From positions 23,312,001-23,376,000 of the forward strand of contig OZ231127.1 of the NCBI GenBank assembly GCA_965153355.1: a DNA stretch of 64,000 nt, written 5' to 3'. How positions within the stretch are numbered: the stretch's first letter is position 1; every line of letters starts with the position of its first letter. This DNA comes from Flaccisagitta enflata. Lineage: Eukaryota; Chaetognatha; Sagittoidea; Aphragmophora. Positions 1 to 27,775 of this stretch are shown here, piece by piece. The translations under genes and the position numbers were made by a program. The notes beneath the pieces were generated by a model. It saw only the letters and a program-made list of their open reading frames with translations. It made no database searches and was not told the DNA's origin.

Positions 1-2280
<2,280 letters not shown>

Positions 2281-2306
2281 ACACGCGTGTGTGTGGCGTC
2301 TTTACA

Positions 2307-2309
<3 letters not shown>

Positions 2310-2345
<36 letters not shown>

Positions 2346-2893
2346 GCGCACGCGGGCTTTTTTTTCATATATCGTGAGCCCGTTTTCGCAAATGGAAATG
2401 GGGAGAAATTTCTATCTTTTCCTCACGCTAGAACTCGAAAGGAAAAGAAAAAGTAAAGAAAAAAGAAAATACACCAAATGAATTTCTTATTCTGACGATT
2501 AAAAATTCGATGGTTATTTTTTTTATTTCTTTCTCTTTTTATTCTAACATTTCCTCCCTCTTTTTTCGCCCTTCCTTCTCCCTTTTTTTTTCAAATGAGG
2601 GTATGTTTTAGAATTGTCTTCCTTTTGAATGATGTTCTTTCTTTGATGATGCTCTTTTATTTTAATGTTGTAAAAGATTCCTTGACCCCCTTTAACCATC
2701 GTTTAGGAAATGGGTTGATGCTCCGTCGCTTTTTCTTTTTGCCTTTCTCTCTCTTACATCAGTTCTTTGTTCTTTTGTTCCGCCTTCCTTTGTCTTCGCT
2801 GCGACATTTTGTTCATTATTGTCGTGACATCTTTGCGGAGGTCTTTCACCTTCAGAGCATGACGTTGGGTTGATCATCGGTACCTTTGCTGTT

Positions 2894-2980
<87 letters not shown>

Positions 2981-3004
2981 ATTGTTATTGTTATTGTTAT
3001 TGTT

Positions 3005-3049
<45 letters not shown>

Positions 3050-3051
3050 GG

Positions 3052-3119
<68 letters not shown>

Positions 3120-3839
3120 TCAGTAATTATGTCTTTTCTGATGAGGTTTTGACCCCGTGATGTGTCGCTGTGACAATGAACCATCAACAGTTTTCTTCAT
3201 GGTAAAGATAATACTTATATTTAAAGAGAAACCTCTCTCAGGATGTGATTTATTGTCATCTTTTTTCATCAAAATTAGTCTCGATGAAAATCTGTGATAG
3301 GTTGATTTACTATCTTTAAAAAAACTTCTCAGTTTCTTTTCTTTTCTTTTTTTTTCTTTCTTTTTCCTTTTTTATTTTGAAGGTTGACAACATTTTGAAT
3401 TTTTCATGACAGTGTTTTCTGCATAGATATATGTTATCCAAGCGATCTTTTAACAAATATGAATTCTAATGAGCAGAATCAAATCAATCGGAGAAGAACT
3501 TGCGTGAATGACGTACTTATCATCATCGACGCCCTCAATTAGTCTTCAGTGAAGACTTTTCATCTGAATTCTGTCTTTTATCCGTGGGTTTCCCGCGTCT
3601 CACATTCTCCATTCAGTCAGTAAATATTCGACTCGGAGGCCATTTCATTTTCATGACTCATGGCAAACGAAACTGGACGTGGCCCAATCCTCATACTATC
3701 ACTTTCTTTCCCGCAGCAATTGTCTCTCTACGTCTCATTGCATTGTCTGTCTTTCGCTGTCTTTTTTGTTTCTTGATGTATCTTTCTTATCAGTCAAACT
3801 ATCTGTCTTTGTCTCTGTCTCTGTGTCTCTCTCTTCACA

Positions 3840-3895
<56 letters not shown>

Positions 3896-4823
3896 TCTGT
3901 TTTCACATCTCTCTTTTCTTTTTCCTTCGTCATCTGAAAAAGAACCCTCGGCCAGGGAACTCGGTCCTCTTTTTCAGTTGCATCAGCGGACGCGGGAGAT
4001 CTCGTTGCAGCTGCAGCAGCGGGAAGCAGCTGCAGTTTGGCCTATCTGTGCACAAAGTTCGACGGCAGTTTCACCGCAAGGGGAACCAAATTAATTCCGT
4101 CAGGGAGACGCCGCCGTCACACCGTCAAACCCATAAGAACGGACGAGGCCTTGTAACGCGTTTACGCCTCATATAATATCGGCAAAATACTTTTTACAGG
4201 CGATGGGGTGAGATTAGATGAGACATTAATTCCCCGGACCCTCTCCCTTCTGATGCAACTTACGGACAGTATGTATTATATTATATTAATGGTGTAGGCC
4301 TGTCCGACCCTATACTAATGAGGTATGCAGTCAAGCTTATAGTTTTTTCAGGTGAGCATTTTGTTTGTTTATAGTATTTATTAAAGGATAGTTGTGAGCA
4401 ATCCGGAGTAAACACCATTGAAAGCTTGCAAGGCTTTCATCCTTTGTGAATTGGAGAATTCTGGCCTCCTTTTGTAAGGGCAATGTTGTTTCAACTTTCA
4501 TACATTGAGAGCTCCAAAGGCTCTCATCCTTAAGCTAGTTTGGGTTTGAGTAGTTACGTTGTCCAACTTTCATAAGCTGACTGGTTCAACATGGGTACAT
4601 GGGTCGTGGAAACAAACACGAATCATGGACGCGAGTCGCGGACGCGAGTGTCGGACGCGAGTCACGGACGCGAATCACGGACGCGAGTCACGGACGCGGA
4701 TCACGGACGCAATTCACGGACGCGGGTCACGGACGGGAATCAGGCGCACGAGAGGCTATTGAGTTGATTTATGCGAGCGTAAGAGTCAATGGAAGGACGT
4801 AGGCGATTAACAGTAAAACAGAG

Positions 4824-4911
<88 letters not shown>

Positions 4912-5407
4912 AGAGAGAGATAGAGACAAAGAATGAGAACGAAAATGAGATCAGGCTTATAAAATGTTCATTGACGTCATGTCGTTCAACATCGCCTGGC
5001 ATCAAATGAAATCAATACCAAAATGCTACCAGATGCGACTCGGAACAACAAAACACCAAAGGCAGCCATCATTTTGATTCTGCGATATTATCATTTTTCC
5101 ATTTGTTATGCTTTCATCTCCTTGCAATGGTAACATCGTCAGTCTGTGGAGAAAAGGACGTTCTACTTTTAGATTTTTGGGGCGTCTAAAGATGTATAGG
5201 ATACAGTTATGCAATTATCTTCTATTACTGCTACTTACATCTATAATAGTATACTTTATTAGTGTTATTAATGTAATGAATAAATAAATAAATGAATAAG
5301 TAAATAAATGAATAAATAAATGAATAAATAAATAGATGAATAAATAGATAAATAAATAAATAGATAAATAAATAAATAAAAAATATCACTTTCCATCCTG
5401 TCTGTAT

Positions 5408-5448
<41 letters not shown>

Positions 5449-5473
5449 GTCTCTATCTCTGTCTGTCTGTCTG

Positions 5474-5558
<85 letters not shown>

Positions 5559-5570
5559 GCCTCTGGGGTG
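2310..5570. repeat. Cluster of simple repeats
   Basis: It contains (CT)n at 2310-2342, (GTC)n/(GTT)n at about 2891-3117, (CT)n at about 3843-3890, and a GTCACGGACGCGA minisatellite at about 4619-4745. These are followed by (GA)n at about 4827-4920, A/T-rich AAATGAAT-type repeats at about 5270-5385, then CTGT and CT repeats at about 5408-5550. I saw no gene between them. Confidence 0.9.
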
Positions 5571-5814
5571 TTGTTTCTTATTTCATTTTTCTCTGCAGCT
5601 TCGCATCCATACGGGTTCTGAGCTTCGTATGATTCATTTAGCCGAGTACCCTTTTGTTTCCTGCGTACTTAATCGGTTGCGTTGCTTCCAACAAAACACG
5701 CGAGATGGCTGAACTGTCTCTGCGTGCGCGAAATATTGGATTCAACATTCGGCTGTCGATTGTTTATCATCATCACGCATATTTTGCGCGGCCTTTCAAA
5801 GAGAGGCAACTGAC

Positions 5815-6037
5815 CTAAGTCGCGTGCGCGATGTTACATCAGAATATTTTCAAATGAATGAATGAAAGAGTGAATAAATGAAAGAGTGAATAAATGAATG
5901 AAAAGAAAACCTTACATACTTCAAGAAAAGTTTTTAAGCAAAAGACCTTGGAAAAGGACTTTGTGACCGACGTAACGACGGACCGACCAATGGACCACTA
6001 AGTGGCGTATAGAGTCGCTCAGCACGCGTTAGTCTAG
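5815..6037 (-). mobile_element. Tag-hairpin family copy, decayed
   Basis: The far-end tag AAGTCGCGTGCGCG is at 5815 and the GACGGACCGACC tract at about 5975. The hairpin end AGTCGCTCAGCACGCGTT is damaged. The orientation given is hairpin last. Confidence 0.6.
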
Positions 6038-6239
6038 AAATTGTTTTTAAGTTTGCCAATGGTTTTTCGTGAATCAAGACAGAATCAGGACGAAACGTGT
6101 CCGCTTTGATTTTTTTTTTATGTCTTGATTTCGTATCTCCTTTCTTGTGTGAGTTTTTTTCCCGTCAAGTTGTCAACTGTGAAAATAGAAGAACCGTGCC
6201 AAGACATTTAGAATACGCGTCACAGAAAAACAAGGTCAT

Positions 6240-6481
6240 TAGACCTAAGTCGCGTGCGTCGGCACTTTCAAAAAAGTCAGGCAGACAGACAGGCAAACAA
6301 CTTTTTTTCAAAAAGACATTTGAAATAGTTATTTACTTGTCCAAGTTACTTTTAAACTATTCAGAGGCAAAAAAATGCAATGAAAAGCCTTTTAAACCTT
6401 TTTGAGACGGACCGACCGACGGACCGACGGACCGACGGACCGACCGAAAAGTGGGTTATAGAGTCGCGTAGCACGCGACTA
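6240..6481 (-). mobile_element. Tag-hairpin family copy
   Basis: The far-end tag CCTAAGTCGCGTGCG is near 6245, a GACC tract at 6411-6446, and the end hairpin AGTCGCGTAGCACGCGACT is followed by AAAAA. Confidence 0.75.
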
Positions 6482-6775
6482 AAAAGAAAAACATAACAAA
6501 ACCAATTGTCTCCTTCGATGCAGCATCACCCCGCCCTTCTGCGTCCCACCCCCATGTGCAATATGCAATATTTGTCACGCCGTTTCGTTAACGGTGTATG
6601 AAATTGGGTATCTATATACCTTGGTTGTGAGGCTCTCTTTTTCTCCCTCTTTCTTTTGGTGTGGCCGAACCGTGGTCGTTCATCAGTTACCATCAACCGA
6701 CCTTGTCAGGAACAGCCATTGCCATGAAAGGCAACGGAATCACATTAAATGTTTTGCAGGCTTTACGGCACACAG

Positions 6776-6778
<3 letters not shown>

Positions 6779-6827
<49 letters not shown>

Positions 6828-7292
6828 GGAAGAGGGGAATCTGAGCCAAAGGGAAGATTTTTTTTCTTTCTCTCTCTCTCTCACTCTCAGAAAGCAGCAT
6901 TCTCTAGAAAAATGAAAGTGCGATTATAATCGCTGATTTGGTAACAAGTCCCCGTTCTGAGGCAGCACGAAACATCTCTTCTTTTCTCTCTTTATCTCTT
7001 TCTCTTTCCTGAATTTTTGCCGAAATTCTTGTCTCCCCCCCCTTCTTTTTGCCTAAGTCACAAGCGGAATCCTTCCCGCATATCTTCTTGCTTTTAGTGC
7101 CATATTTGCCTTCGTAGCGTCTGCCCATACTCCATTGATAAAAAAAATATATTTTTGATGCTCTGTTATAGAAAAGAAAAATGAATTACTGAATGCAGTT
7201 GTTAGGGTCGAATTCATTGTATTGTATTGTATTGTATTGTATTGTATTGTATTGTATTGTATTGTATTGTATTGTATTGTATTGTATTGTAT
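6779..7292. repeat. (GA)n and (TATTG)n microsatellites
   Basis: (GA)n spans 6779-6824, and a pentanucleotide (TATTG)n array spans about 7217-7292. There is no gene in or near them. Confidence 0.95.
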
Positions 7293-8063
7293 TAAAGTGT
7301 ATTGTCTCTTTTTTTAAGTTTGAATTAAGGTAACAATACTTGCATTGAAATAGAAACACTTGCATTAAACCAAAAATACGCGCATTGCAAATGAAATCAA
7401 ACAGTCTTATACTAGCAATGTAAATCAAGTGTTGGCGAGCAGTTATTGGAGCAACACCCTCTTTTTTTTCGATTCAGAAACAGCCGCAACCCGGCGCGGG
7501 CGGCTTGGGGCGGCGTTGCAGATTATCTAATTAATCACCGTGACGTGTGTCTGACAATCAGCTTGCCAAAGGCCTTGTATGATATCCGGTTTAGATTGCA
7601 CCAGCGTACATAACCATTAGAGCTAGTAACATACTTCCTGTACTTGCTGCCAATTTATCGGGTGTTTGAAGCCGATGAACTAACTTGTGAACTTTTTTCG
7701 TTATTTTGTTGTTACTTCCATTTGCCAATTCTTGTCTTGTTTCTCTGCTTTTTTCGAGTCATCAAGTGTCCGTTTTCATTTGTCGAATGTCAGTCGTCAC
7801 CACAAGGAGTGAGAGAGAAAGACAGAGAGAGAATCATCCTTTTCGTATTTATTCCTTGTCAGAATTTATTCAATGTTTGATTTTTCCTTCCTTTCTCATT
7901 TTTTTTGTTCCTTCTTTCTTTCAGTCTTTCAGTAGCTCACTTTCTCTCTCTTTCCCTCTTCTGAGCTGTTGGATGCCAGATCAGGTTTCAGTGTAAATTG
8001 AACCCGACAGAATTGAGATTAGGTTAATCGGGTCGTGGCCGTTGTTGAGCAAAATAATATTCG
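7293..8063. other. Unassigned sequence
   Basis: This is AT-rich sequence with a short GC-rich spot near 7485-7520. No coding exon could be supported. Confidence 0.4.
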
Positions 8064-8064
8064 A

Positions 8065-8107
<43 letters not shown>

Positions 8108-8236
8108 TTCTACATTGACACCGCGCTGGTGTTTATCGCCTGACTTTTTCCCCGGCTGTGCGACTCGTTCGCGTTTTACCGGATTCTATCCATTTTTAGG
8201 TGCGCCAAAGCTTTTGTTTACAAGGTTATGTGACTT

Positions 8237-9027
8237 ACACTCTTTTTTTAGTCGCGTGCTACGCGACTCTACACCCCGCTATGTCGGTCGGTCGGTCGGT
8301 CGGTCGGTCGGTGGTCCCCTTTTTACTTTTTCGGCATTTCTAGGTTTTTTGAGCCTACTGCTCCTGCCTAAATGCTCTAGTGACCTTCACCAGCCTTGCC
8401 CCTGCTCACCCGCACGCGACTGGGGTAGCCGTGTATCCGGCCTTGTTTTGAGTAAGGACAAAGTTTATAAGGAATGAGGCTGAAATTTTCCCAAAAATTG
8501 AGGACATTTTAAAGACAAAGCCCAGCCTCAGATTTAGGGAAAATTATGTTTTCAATACGGGTTTAGATTGTTATTACATAAATTCTTTTTAAGATTTTCT
8601 TATTTTACAAAAAAAAATTTATTTCTTGCTATAGAGAAAAGAAAAGTTTAAACAAATAAAGAATTATAAGTAGTATCTATACATACTATGTATTAATTAT
8701 ATCACTGTACATTGAGAACCGAATCCTAAAAAAATATTAAGGACATGTTAAGAATGTTTAAGCCTGAAATGGACAAAATTTTAAGGACATCCCAGCCTCA
8801 GAAAAAAATCTACTGGTCCTTAAATAAAAACAAGGCCGGAAACACGGCTACCCTAGTCGCGTGCGGGTGGGCAGGGCCCATAATTGAGGTCAGTGGAGCA
8901 TTTGGGCAGGAGCAGCAAGGCCAACAACCCCATAGACGCCTAAAAAGCAAAGTGTGACGGACGGACGGACCGACGGACCGACAAAGCGGAGTTTAGAGTC
9001 GCGTAGCACGCGACTAAAAAAGAGTGT
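8237..9027. mobile_element. Composite foldback element with two inverted tag-hairpin copies and a core
   Basis: It is bounded by ACACTCTTTTTTTA (8237-8250) and its inverse TAAAAAAGAGTGT (9015-9027). Inside are a tag-hairpin copy in + orientation (8250-8448), a core of AAGGACA-type repeats (about 8449-8829) and a second copy in - orientation (8830-9015). Both copies carry the tag AGTCGCGTGC and the CCGTGT(A/T)TCCGGCCTTG-type end. Confidence 0.8.
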
Positions 9028-9639
9028 ATTTTATGCTTTTTCGTCCGTCGATTTGTCCATCTCGCCAATGAACCTGAAAATAAACACAATCACGAATCAT
9101 CCACCGGATGCACCTGCATTTAGACTCGCAAATTGGAAATCAATGATCGGTTAAGAAATGACGTGGCGGTATTGGTCGAGTGTTGGTGGGCAAGTTTAGT
9201 TTGGAAAAGAAAGGAATGTGTTTGAATTCCTGTTTCTTTAATTAAAAAATCAACCTGAGAGAAGGCTGGGCAATTGCCTTGGAGTTATGAATCAAAAACA
9301 ATCAATTTTCGCCATAGCGGAATCATACGAATAGCTTTATAACGACGAACTAACTGAAACCGAATTTTGTCAAATCGCATGCATGCAAGCGCGAGTAAAA
9401 ACAAAAACAATAAAATCAAGCAAAAGAGGAGCGGGGAAGGACAAAATCAATGAGGGGGGAGGAAGGGAGCTCGGGTTGGATAAACATGATGGTTCTCTCT
9501 AAACCGTGTTTGTACGCTTTAAGTCATCCCCTCTTGAAAAAAAAGGGGAAAAAATTCCAGCATTGGTAGGTCCAACGTTAAAAAAAAATGACAAAAAATG
9601 GCAAATTGAGGTTCTGAGGTAAAGCTAAAAAGTGGGAAA

Positions 9640-9919
9640 ACAAGGCCGGATACACGGCTAAAGAGTAGAAGTTAGTCGCTTGCGGGTGAGGAGGGGCAGT
9701 AATTTGAGTGAGAGGGGGCAGTGATGGTGTTGGTAGGGACTGTGCTGAGACTGGGCAGGGGCAGTGCTGTAACGATCAGAAACTTTATTTTGGTCGATTT
9801 TGCGTCATCCCCAATTTTGCCATGGACCTACCTACCTACCCACGGACCTACCTAACTATGGACCTTCCTACCTACGGAGTACAGACACACCCTCTTATAG
9901 AGTCGCTTAGCATGCGACT
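9640..9919 (-). mobile_element. Tag-hairpin family copy, AGTCGCTT variant
   Basis: It starts AACAAGGCCGGATACACGGC and has the far tag AGTCGCTTGCGGG. An ACCTACCTACC tract replaces the usual GACC repeat. It ends with the hairpin AGTCGCTTAGCATGCGACT. The C-to-T change occurs at both ends. Confidence 0.85.
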
Positions 9920-10102
9920 GAATAAACGAAAGATACCCCATTGGAAATAGACATAACGAGTGCAGTGAGAGATATAAGGCCAGGGGGAACGGTTCAAGGG
10001 CGTCAGGGCTCGTTTTCTAAAATGATCTGGGCAACCAATGACCCACAGCAATGATAACTATGACGTCAACGACAACGTTGACGACGGCGCGAACTAAGGC
10101 GA

Positions 10103-10104
10103 AC

Positions 10105-10144
<40 letters not shown>

Positions 10145-10185
10145 CTACAACAACAACAACAACAACAACAACGACAACGACAACG

Positions 10186-10217
<32 letters not shown>
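10103..10217 (+). repeat. (CAA)n microsatellite
   Basis: CAA repeats with GAC and TAC interruptions. The open frames through it are poly-Thr or poly-Cys repeat translations. Confidence 0.95.
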
Positions 10218-10218
<1 letters not shown>

Positions 10219-10469
10219 TGTCAGCCTAGTCGCTGACGACGACGACAACGATTGTGATCAGTTGATCACGACGGAAATGTCATCAAGCATCAAGCAAAAT
10301 GTCGCATTTAATTCTTTCAATTGATACATCTCTACAACAAGACCATCCCGCAAAATAGGCGCTCAACGGCAGTTTTATCTTCCTCGTCACTTTAGAGAAA
10401 AAAGGACCGATATTCTGTCCGGTTTGTTTTTATTCAATCTCGAGCACTGGCATGTAATGGTTTTTTTTC

Positions 10470-11667
<1,198 letters not shown>

Positions 11668-11929
11668 AATAGAAAGTACAGGAAATAATAAAGGGATGAA
11701 AGAAAGTAAAACTGGTAGAGCACACAACGCAAGACGAGAGAGATCGAGGGAACGCGAAGAAGGCTTAAAGTTGAGAAGAGAAAGACGTTGGATTATTGTG
11801 ATGAGAAACCGAGAGGAAATCTCACTGCGATTTAACGTGGCGAAGATTGACAGACTGACTGACTTAATGACTGACGACTTACCTTTCCTCTCATTATCTA
11901 CTGTTTCTCTCTTCCTTCCTTTCCCCCTC

Positions 11930-11995
11930 TCTGTCTGTCTGTCTGGCAATTTGTATGGCTCTGTCCGTTTGCCTCAGTGTGTGTGTTTGCATTTC

Positions 11996-12083
<88 letters not shown>
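11930..12083 (+). repeat. (CTGT)n-(CT)n microsatellite
   Basis: CTGT repeats at about 11930-12024 pass into (CT)n to 12083. Confidence 0.95.
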
Positions 12084-12087
<4 letters not shown>

Positions 12088-12295
12088 TCTTGCTCTTTTA
12101 TTCCCGGAAAAGGTCTTGTCCTTCGAGTGATGGTTTTGTCTGATTTCTTCCTCCGGGCGCGCTTAGTAGTGGGCAAGTGGCAGACTACAAGTACTCGTGA
12201 CTTCGTCATCTTCTTGTGAGACAACAAAGCTAGGCACACGACTAACTTGATCGCGTGCGAGTAGACAGGGATAGGTCTCTCGTTAGTTATTGTTA

Positions 12296-12716
12296 CACTC
12301 TTTCTTTTAGTAAGGACAAAGTTTATAAGGACATTGAGGCTGAAATTTGGCAAAAAATTAAGGACATTTTAAGGACAAAGTCCAGCCTCAGCTTTGCAAA
12401 AAAAAATTTTGTTTTATAATTTAGATTGGTTTTACGCAATTTTAAAAAAAAAATAACCCTGTTTATAGAAAATAATATTTATTTTTGCTAAATAATATAA
12501 CATTCTAACAAGAACAACTACAAAGCAATTAATGTTATATCTTACTTTTATTTGCTTATACTGAACTTCAGCTACTTCAATATATAAAATGTTATCATTA
12601 GAAAATCACAGAAAAATATTAAGAACACGCTAAGGACATTTCAGCCTGAAATTTGTAAAAATTTAAGGGCATCCCAGCCTCAGCAAAAATTTACTGGTCC
12701 TTGTAAAAAAAAAAGA
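12296..12716. mobile_element. MITE-like element with ACACTCTTT termini and AAGGACA repeats
   Basis: It starts ACACTCTTTCTTTTAGTAAG and ends in the inverse (AAAAAAAAAGAGTGT). It is closely similar to the 8449-8829 core: internal TTAAGGACA direct repeats, and CAGCCTCAG near both ends. It is preceded by a decayed tag-hairpin fragment (ATCGCGTGCGAGTAGACAGG at about 12250). Confidence 0.75.
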
Positions 12717-12739
12717 GTGTATGCTTTATTGGTTATGGT

Positions 12740-13170
12740 TTTATTTCGTTGGTGACTATGATAGGAGAGTGTTGCAGCAGTTTATTGTTGATTTTTAGTG
12801 TTGGATAATGGATAGTGATGATGATGATGATTGACTTTCAAAGGAATTGTTTACTTTTGCTCGGTCGTTCTTGACTTTCATTGGTGACTGCTGAGTGTTG
12901 ACCTGAGTTTGGTGATGGACTAACATTAGGGATTGTTGCTTTTGACTTGGTGATTGTTATTGTTGTTGACATTCACTGATGACTGTTGTTTTTGACATTC
13001 ATTGGTGGTAGTTGTTCTTAACTTTCGATGGGGATTTCTGATTGTTGACTTTAGTCAGTGATTGTTGACTTTCATTGGTGTTTGTTAACATCTTGTAATT
13101 GAGTTTCGTTGGTGATTGCTTATCGTTGACTTCAGTTTTCCAATCGTTGGCCTTGATTAGTGAAGAGTTG
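12740..13170 (+). repeat. Degenerate minisatellite of TTGACTTTCATTGGTGATTG type
   Basis: Units of about 20-40 bases with TTGACTTTCA and GGTGATTGTT recur irregularly. There is no open frame of note. Confidence 0.6.
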
Positions 13171-13346
13171 TTGTTCTACAATTTGCCTTGTGGTTGACAA
13201 ATGTTGGATACGCGTGACGTCGAAACGTTAATGATTAAAGATGATTTTTGATCGATGGACGACTTCTTGTTGGTCGCAAGCTTGCGAGCCAACGACGGAA
13301 ACGAAAGAAGAGGAAAGGAAAGCGATATTAAGGATTCTTCGGCCGT

Positions 13347-13622
13347 TAGGGGGCGTTTCTAGTCAAAGACGATCGCGTTTTGAAAGGGCCACTCGGTCGC
13401 TCGCTACGTTCGTTCGTTCGCAAGGCTAACTCCGCTCACTCCGCTCCTCAGCGCTCTGCTTCGCTACGCTCGCTTCGCTCGCTTGCTCCGTTCACGAGCT
13501 CGCTCACTCACTTCGCTCACTCCCTTGTGGGGCGGTTGAAATTCTTGAGTTTGTGTTCACGCTGTGATCGCGTTTAACGGGAACAAACGCGTTTTTGGCG
13601 CTCACTAGAAACGCGCCCTCAC
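13347..13622. mobile_element. hAT-like MITE candidate with CGCTCRCT-rich core
   Basis: The ends TAGGGGGCGTTTCTAGT and ACTAGAAACGCGCCCTCA are imperfect inverted repeats. Between them lies a stretch of CGCTCGCTTCGCTCACTC-type repeats (about 13435-13525). I did not find a convincing target duplication. Confidence 0.5.
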
Positions 13623-14210
13623 TCGCCAATGAAAATGCATCTACGTGACATAAGCCAGGCTTAGTCACTGGCAGTCATGATCATGCAAGGGAGAGGTATT
13701 GACAGGCTCAGGAAACTCTGACAAGTGATATGAAAATGAACGGACAGACGAAAAAAAGCGATACCGACAAACTTGTGATGTGAAATGAAAAAAAGAATCT
13801 AGATAAAGCACCAGTTTTTACGCATCTTTAAGTTTTAAAATGGTGTGGAAGTAAAACCTGTAAGCAAAACAAAGATAAAAGCGAAAACAAATTTGGTGAT
13901 GGTGTTTTTTTTTTCTTCTTCCGTTTTTTTTTTGGCGAAGCTCATTTTATGGCTGAGAATTGCAGCTCCGAAAAAAAGGAAAACAGAGCTAATAACGTTC
14001 CCAGAATCTATTCATGGGCGTTTAAATCCCCTCACTTTCGTCCTCTTTCTGCGATGCCAACTCTCCCACATTCCCTATGCTCTAATCTTCCCCCTCTCTA
14101 CTATTGCCCCAATCCCCCCTCGCCCCCTTCCCTTTTCACGGGGACCTCCTCCAGACGCGTGGTCTCTTGACCGATTGCCAACAGATCCTGCGTGATCATC
14201 GCACTGATTG

Positions 14211-14251
<41 letters not shown>

Positions 14252-14640
14252 TCTCCATCTCCTTCCATTTGCACTCACCGAGTCCCAGATTCAATCTCTG
14301 TTTGTTCTCTGACAGAGAGAAAGAGATGATGTTTTCTTGCGTGTTTGTATGGGACCGTGTGCGCATGTTTGACATTGTGTAAATTAAGTTGTTATTTCGG
14401 TGCGTCTGCAGTCTGCACATGTTGATGGTTACGCGTAAAACTCTCCTGTAGCTTAGCTAAGTATAGGTCTAGGTCTAGGTCCAGGAGTAGGTAACTAGAA
14501 GGATGAATTCATATCAACCAGACCGTACTGCTTCAAAATCCTCACCGAACTTACGAAGTATCTGTTTCCCCTTCCACCGAATACCCAATTAGAATCGATA
14601 TGAAAAATGTGTTGAACATTCTTTTCTCTTCATTGTTTAG

Positions 14641-24754
<10,114 letters not shown>

Positions 24755-25256
24755 TGAATCCATAAATGAATTTCGTCATTCGTTGACTAGCGTTAATCGC
24801 GCATCATGTCTATGTTAGTCATTCGATCTGTGCGCGCATTTTTTTGGTTCAGTCATTTGTGACTTTTAGGGTTCCCTTTAGTCTGAATTGCGTCTCATTC
24901 GGAAATTTACGTTGCGGTTTTTAAAAATCTTTCTTTTTTACTCAAAATTATGTGAAAGAAAAACAAAACAAATGATCAATCGAACAACACTTCGATATTT
25001 ACTAGCGATCAACAAACTTCGACTGTTACTTGATCGTGTCGAGGATGTATTTGACAACAAATCCCGTCTTAGTTTTAATGTAGATCGTCGTGACACCCCC
25101 TCTCTAAGCGCAGATGATTGAAATGAAACTTGAAATTTTTCTTTTTCTGATACCGTGTAGATTCTATTTTGTTCATTTTTTCGTGGTGCAATCACGGGAA
25201 ATTAATGAGAATGTTTTGATGCATCTATTTCATCTCCCACTTCTTCTTTTAGATAG

Positions 25257-25262
25257 AATAAA
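25257..25262 (+). promoter_or_regulatory. Candidate poly(A) signal of the ARID5-like gene
   Basis: A canonical AATAAA lies about 500 bases after the ARID5-like stop codon, followed by T-rich sequence. Assignment is by position only. Confidence 0.45.
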
Positions 25263-25563
25263 ACTGTTTTACTCTATGAAATTTTTTTTTGTTCTTTATG
25301 TTTTTGATATGAAAACAAATTCACAGCCATTGTTTCACGTTATGACAGTTAGATAAGTTTACAGGAGAAAGACGTTGCTAGCATAATGAAGGGATTTAAT
25401 TTTTCTCAGTTTCTATATAATTTGTCTCAGTTTGTGTCGGTATTCATGGGCGGATGGAAAATCAAACTTCATCGCTAGTCATGAAATTTCAAACTCAGCT
25501 ACATAGAAATTACGAATTTTACACTCCAGTGCGCATTTCAGTTCAAGAGTACGTAAACAATCT

Positions 25564-25704
25564 ACAAGGCCGGATACACGGCAAGACAGTCGCGGACGGT
25601 TGGGCAGGAGCAGTAACGCAAAAACCGCCCGGAATTCAAAAATGTGACGGCCCGACCTACCGACCGACCGACACGGCAAGGTGTAGAGTCGCATGTCCGC
25701 GACT
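25564..25704 (-). mobile_element. Tag-hairpin family copy, AGTCGCGGAC tag
   Basis: It starts ACAAGGCCGGATACACGGC, then the far tag AGTCGCGGACGGTTGGGC, then a GACC tract. The end hairpin is AGTCGCATGTCCGCGACT followed by AAAAA. Confidence 0.9.
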
Positions 25705-25753
25705 AAAAATTGACGCAGTAGATTTTGAAAAATAGGGCAAATCACGAAGTCGG

Positions 25754-26860
<1,107 letters not shown>

Positions 26861-27140
26861 TATTTTATTGTTGTAGGGAAGGACACGCGATGCAAAAGCC
26901 CTACATTACGAGCGTCCAACTCATCCTGCCTTCAGTACCGGTTCATGATTTTTAGCCGTTGCTACTCGGCTGAGCAGAGGTCATGTCTCAGGAGGAACAA
27001 GCTTTCTCTCTCTCTCTCTCTGAAAATGTTGTACGCAATTGTAACATCTGGTTCAAATATCCACTCTTTTTTCAATATTGCATTTCTTTAACCGTAAGAA
27101 ACGTGACAACCCTCAAATTCAATTTTCTCTTTTCTTTTTA

Positions 27141-27412
27141 GATGCATCCATCAGGAACGCATCTCTATAAGAGGGTCTGTCTGTCCGTCCGTCCGTCCGT
27201 CCGTCGGTCCGTTACGCCTGTGCAAAAACCGCGTTTCTCAGCTGTTTTTGGCCACGGTGAGATCCTATACTGAAACAAATGATCAACCAACATGTTTTGA
27301 GAGCCTTTTCCCCCTGTCTGTTCGTCCATCTGTCTCTCCATATATGTCACATGATCAATACATATAGAGACACAGCCCGGACGCATCGTTACCTGGTCGG
27401 GCTTGTTTTTAT
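27141..27412 (+). mobile_element. Tag-hairpin family copy, GATGCATCC tag
   Basis: The hairpin AGATGCATCC...GGAACGCATCT is followed by CCGT repeats and a far end with CCCGGACGCATCG, then GGTCGGGCTTGTT. The tag differs from the CGCG types at both ends. Confidence 0.75.
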
Positions 27413-27775
27413 TGCCTTTTATACCTGCCACTCCTTCAATTTACTCACATTCAATATGATTCATCTTTTAAGTTCTAACATGTCACGGTCAGTTTAACAC
27501 TGCATCCCACGTCACTGCATATGATTTGACCAGTGGCAGTGGCAAATTATGTCAATACATCATTGGTTTTTTTTTCTTTGCAACTTTTTGCCTTCGACAA
27601 GTCCTTAAAGTTGAACCCATCTTTCGCTCTGTCCGTTCTAAAGGCACCGTTTGTGACATTTGTCTATTTCCATATGCGAACTCGCAAAGCGATCGTACAA
27701 AAAGCGTATGAACAACGAAAGCCATTCACAAATCTACTGTACAGTAACAACCTTACGTAAAACAAACCAATTTTT

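Noticed and set aside
7644-8477. Possible missing N-terminal exons of ARID5 upstream of 14641
   Set aside because: I looked across 1-14640 for sequence resembling the human ARID5B start (GPYIFYKAF and LGDFFFVR blocks) and found none that I could support.
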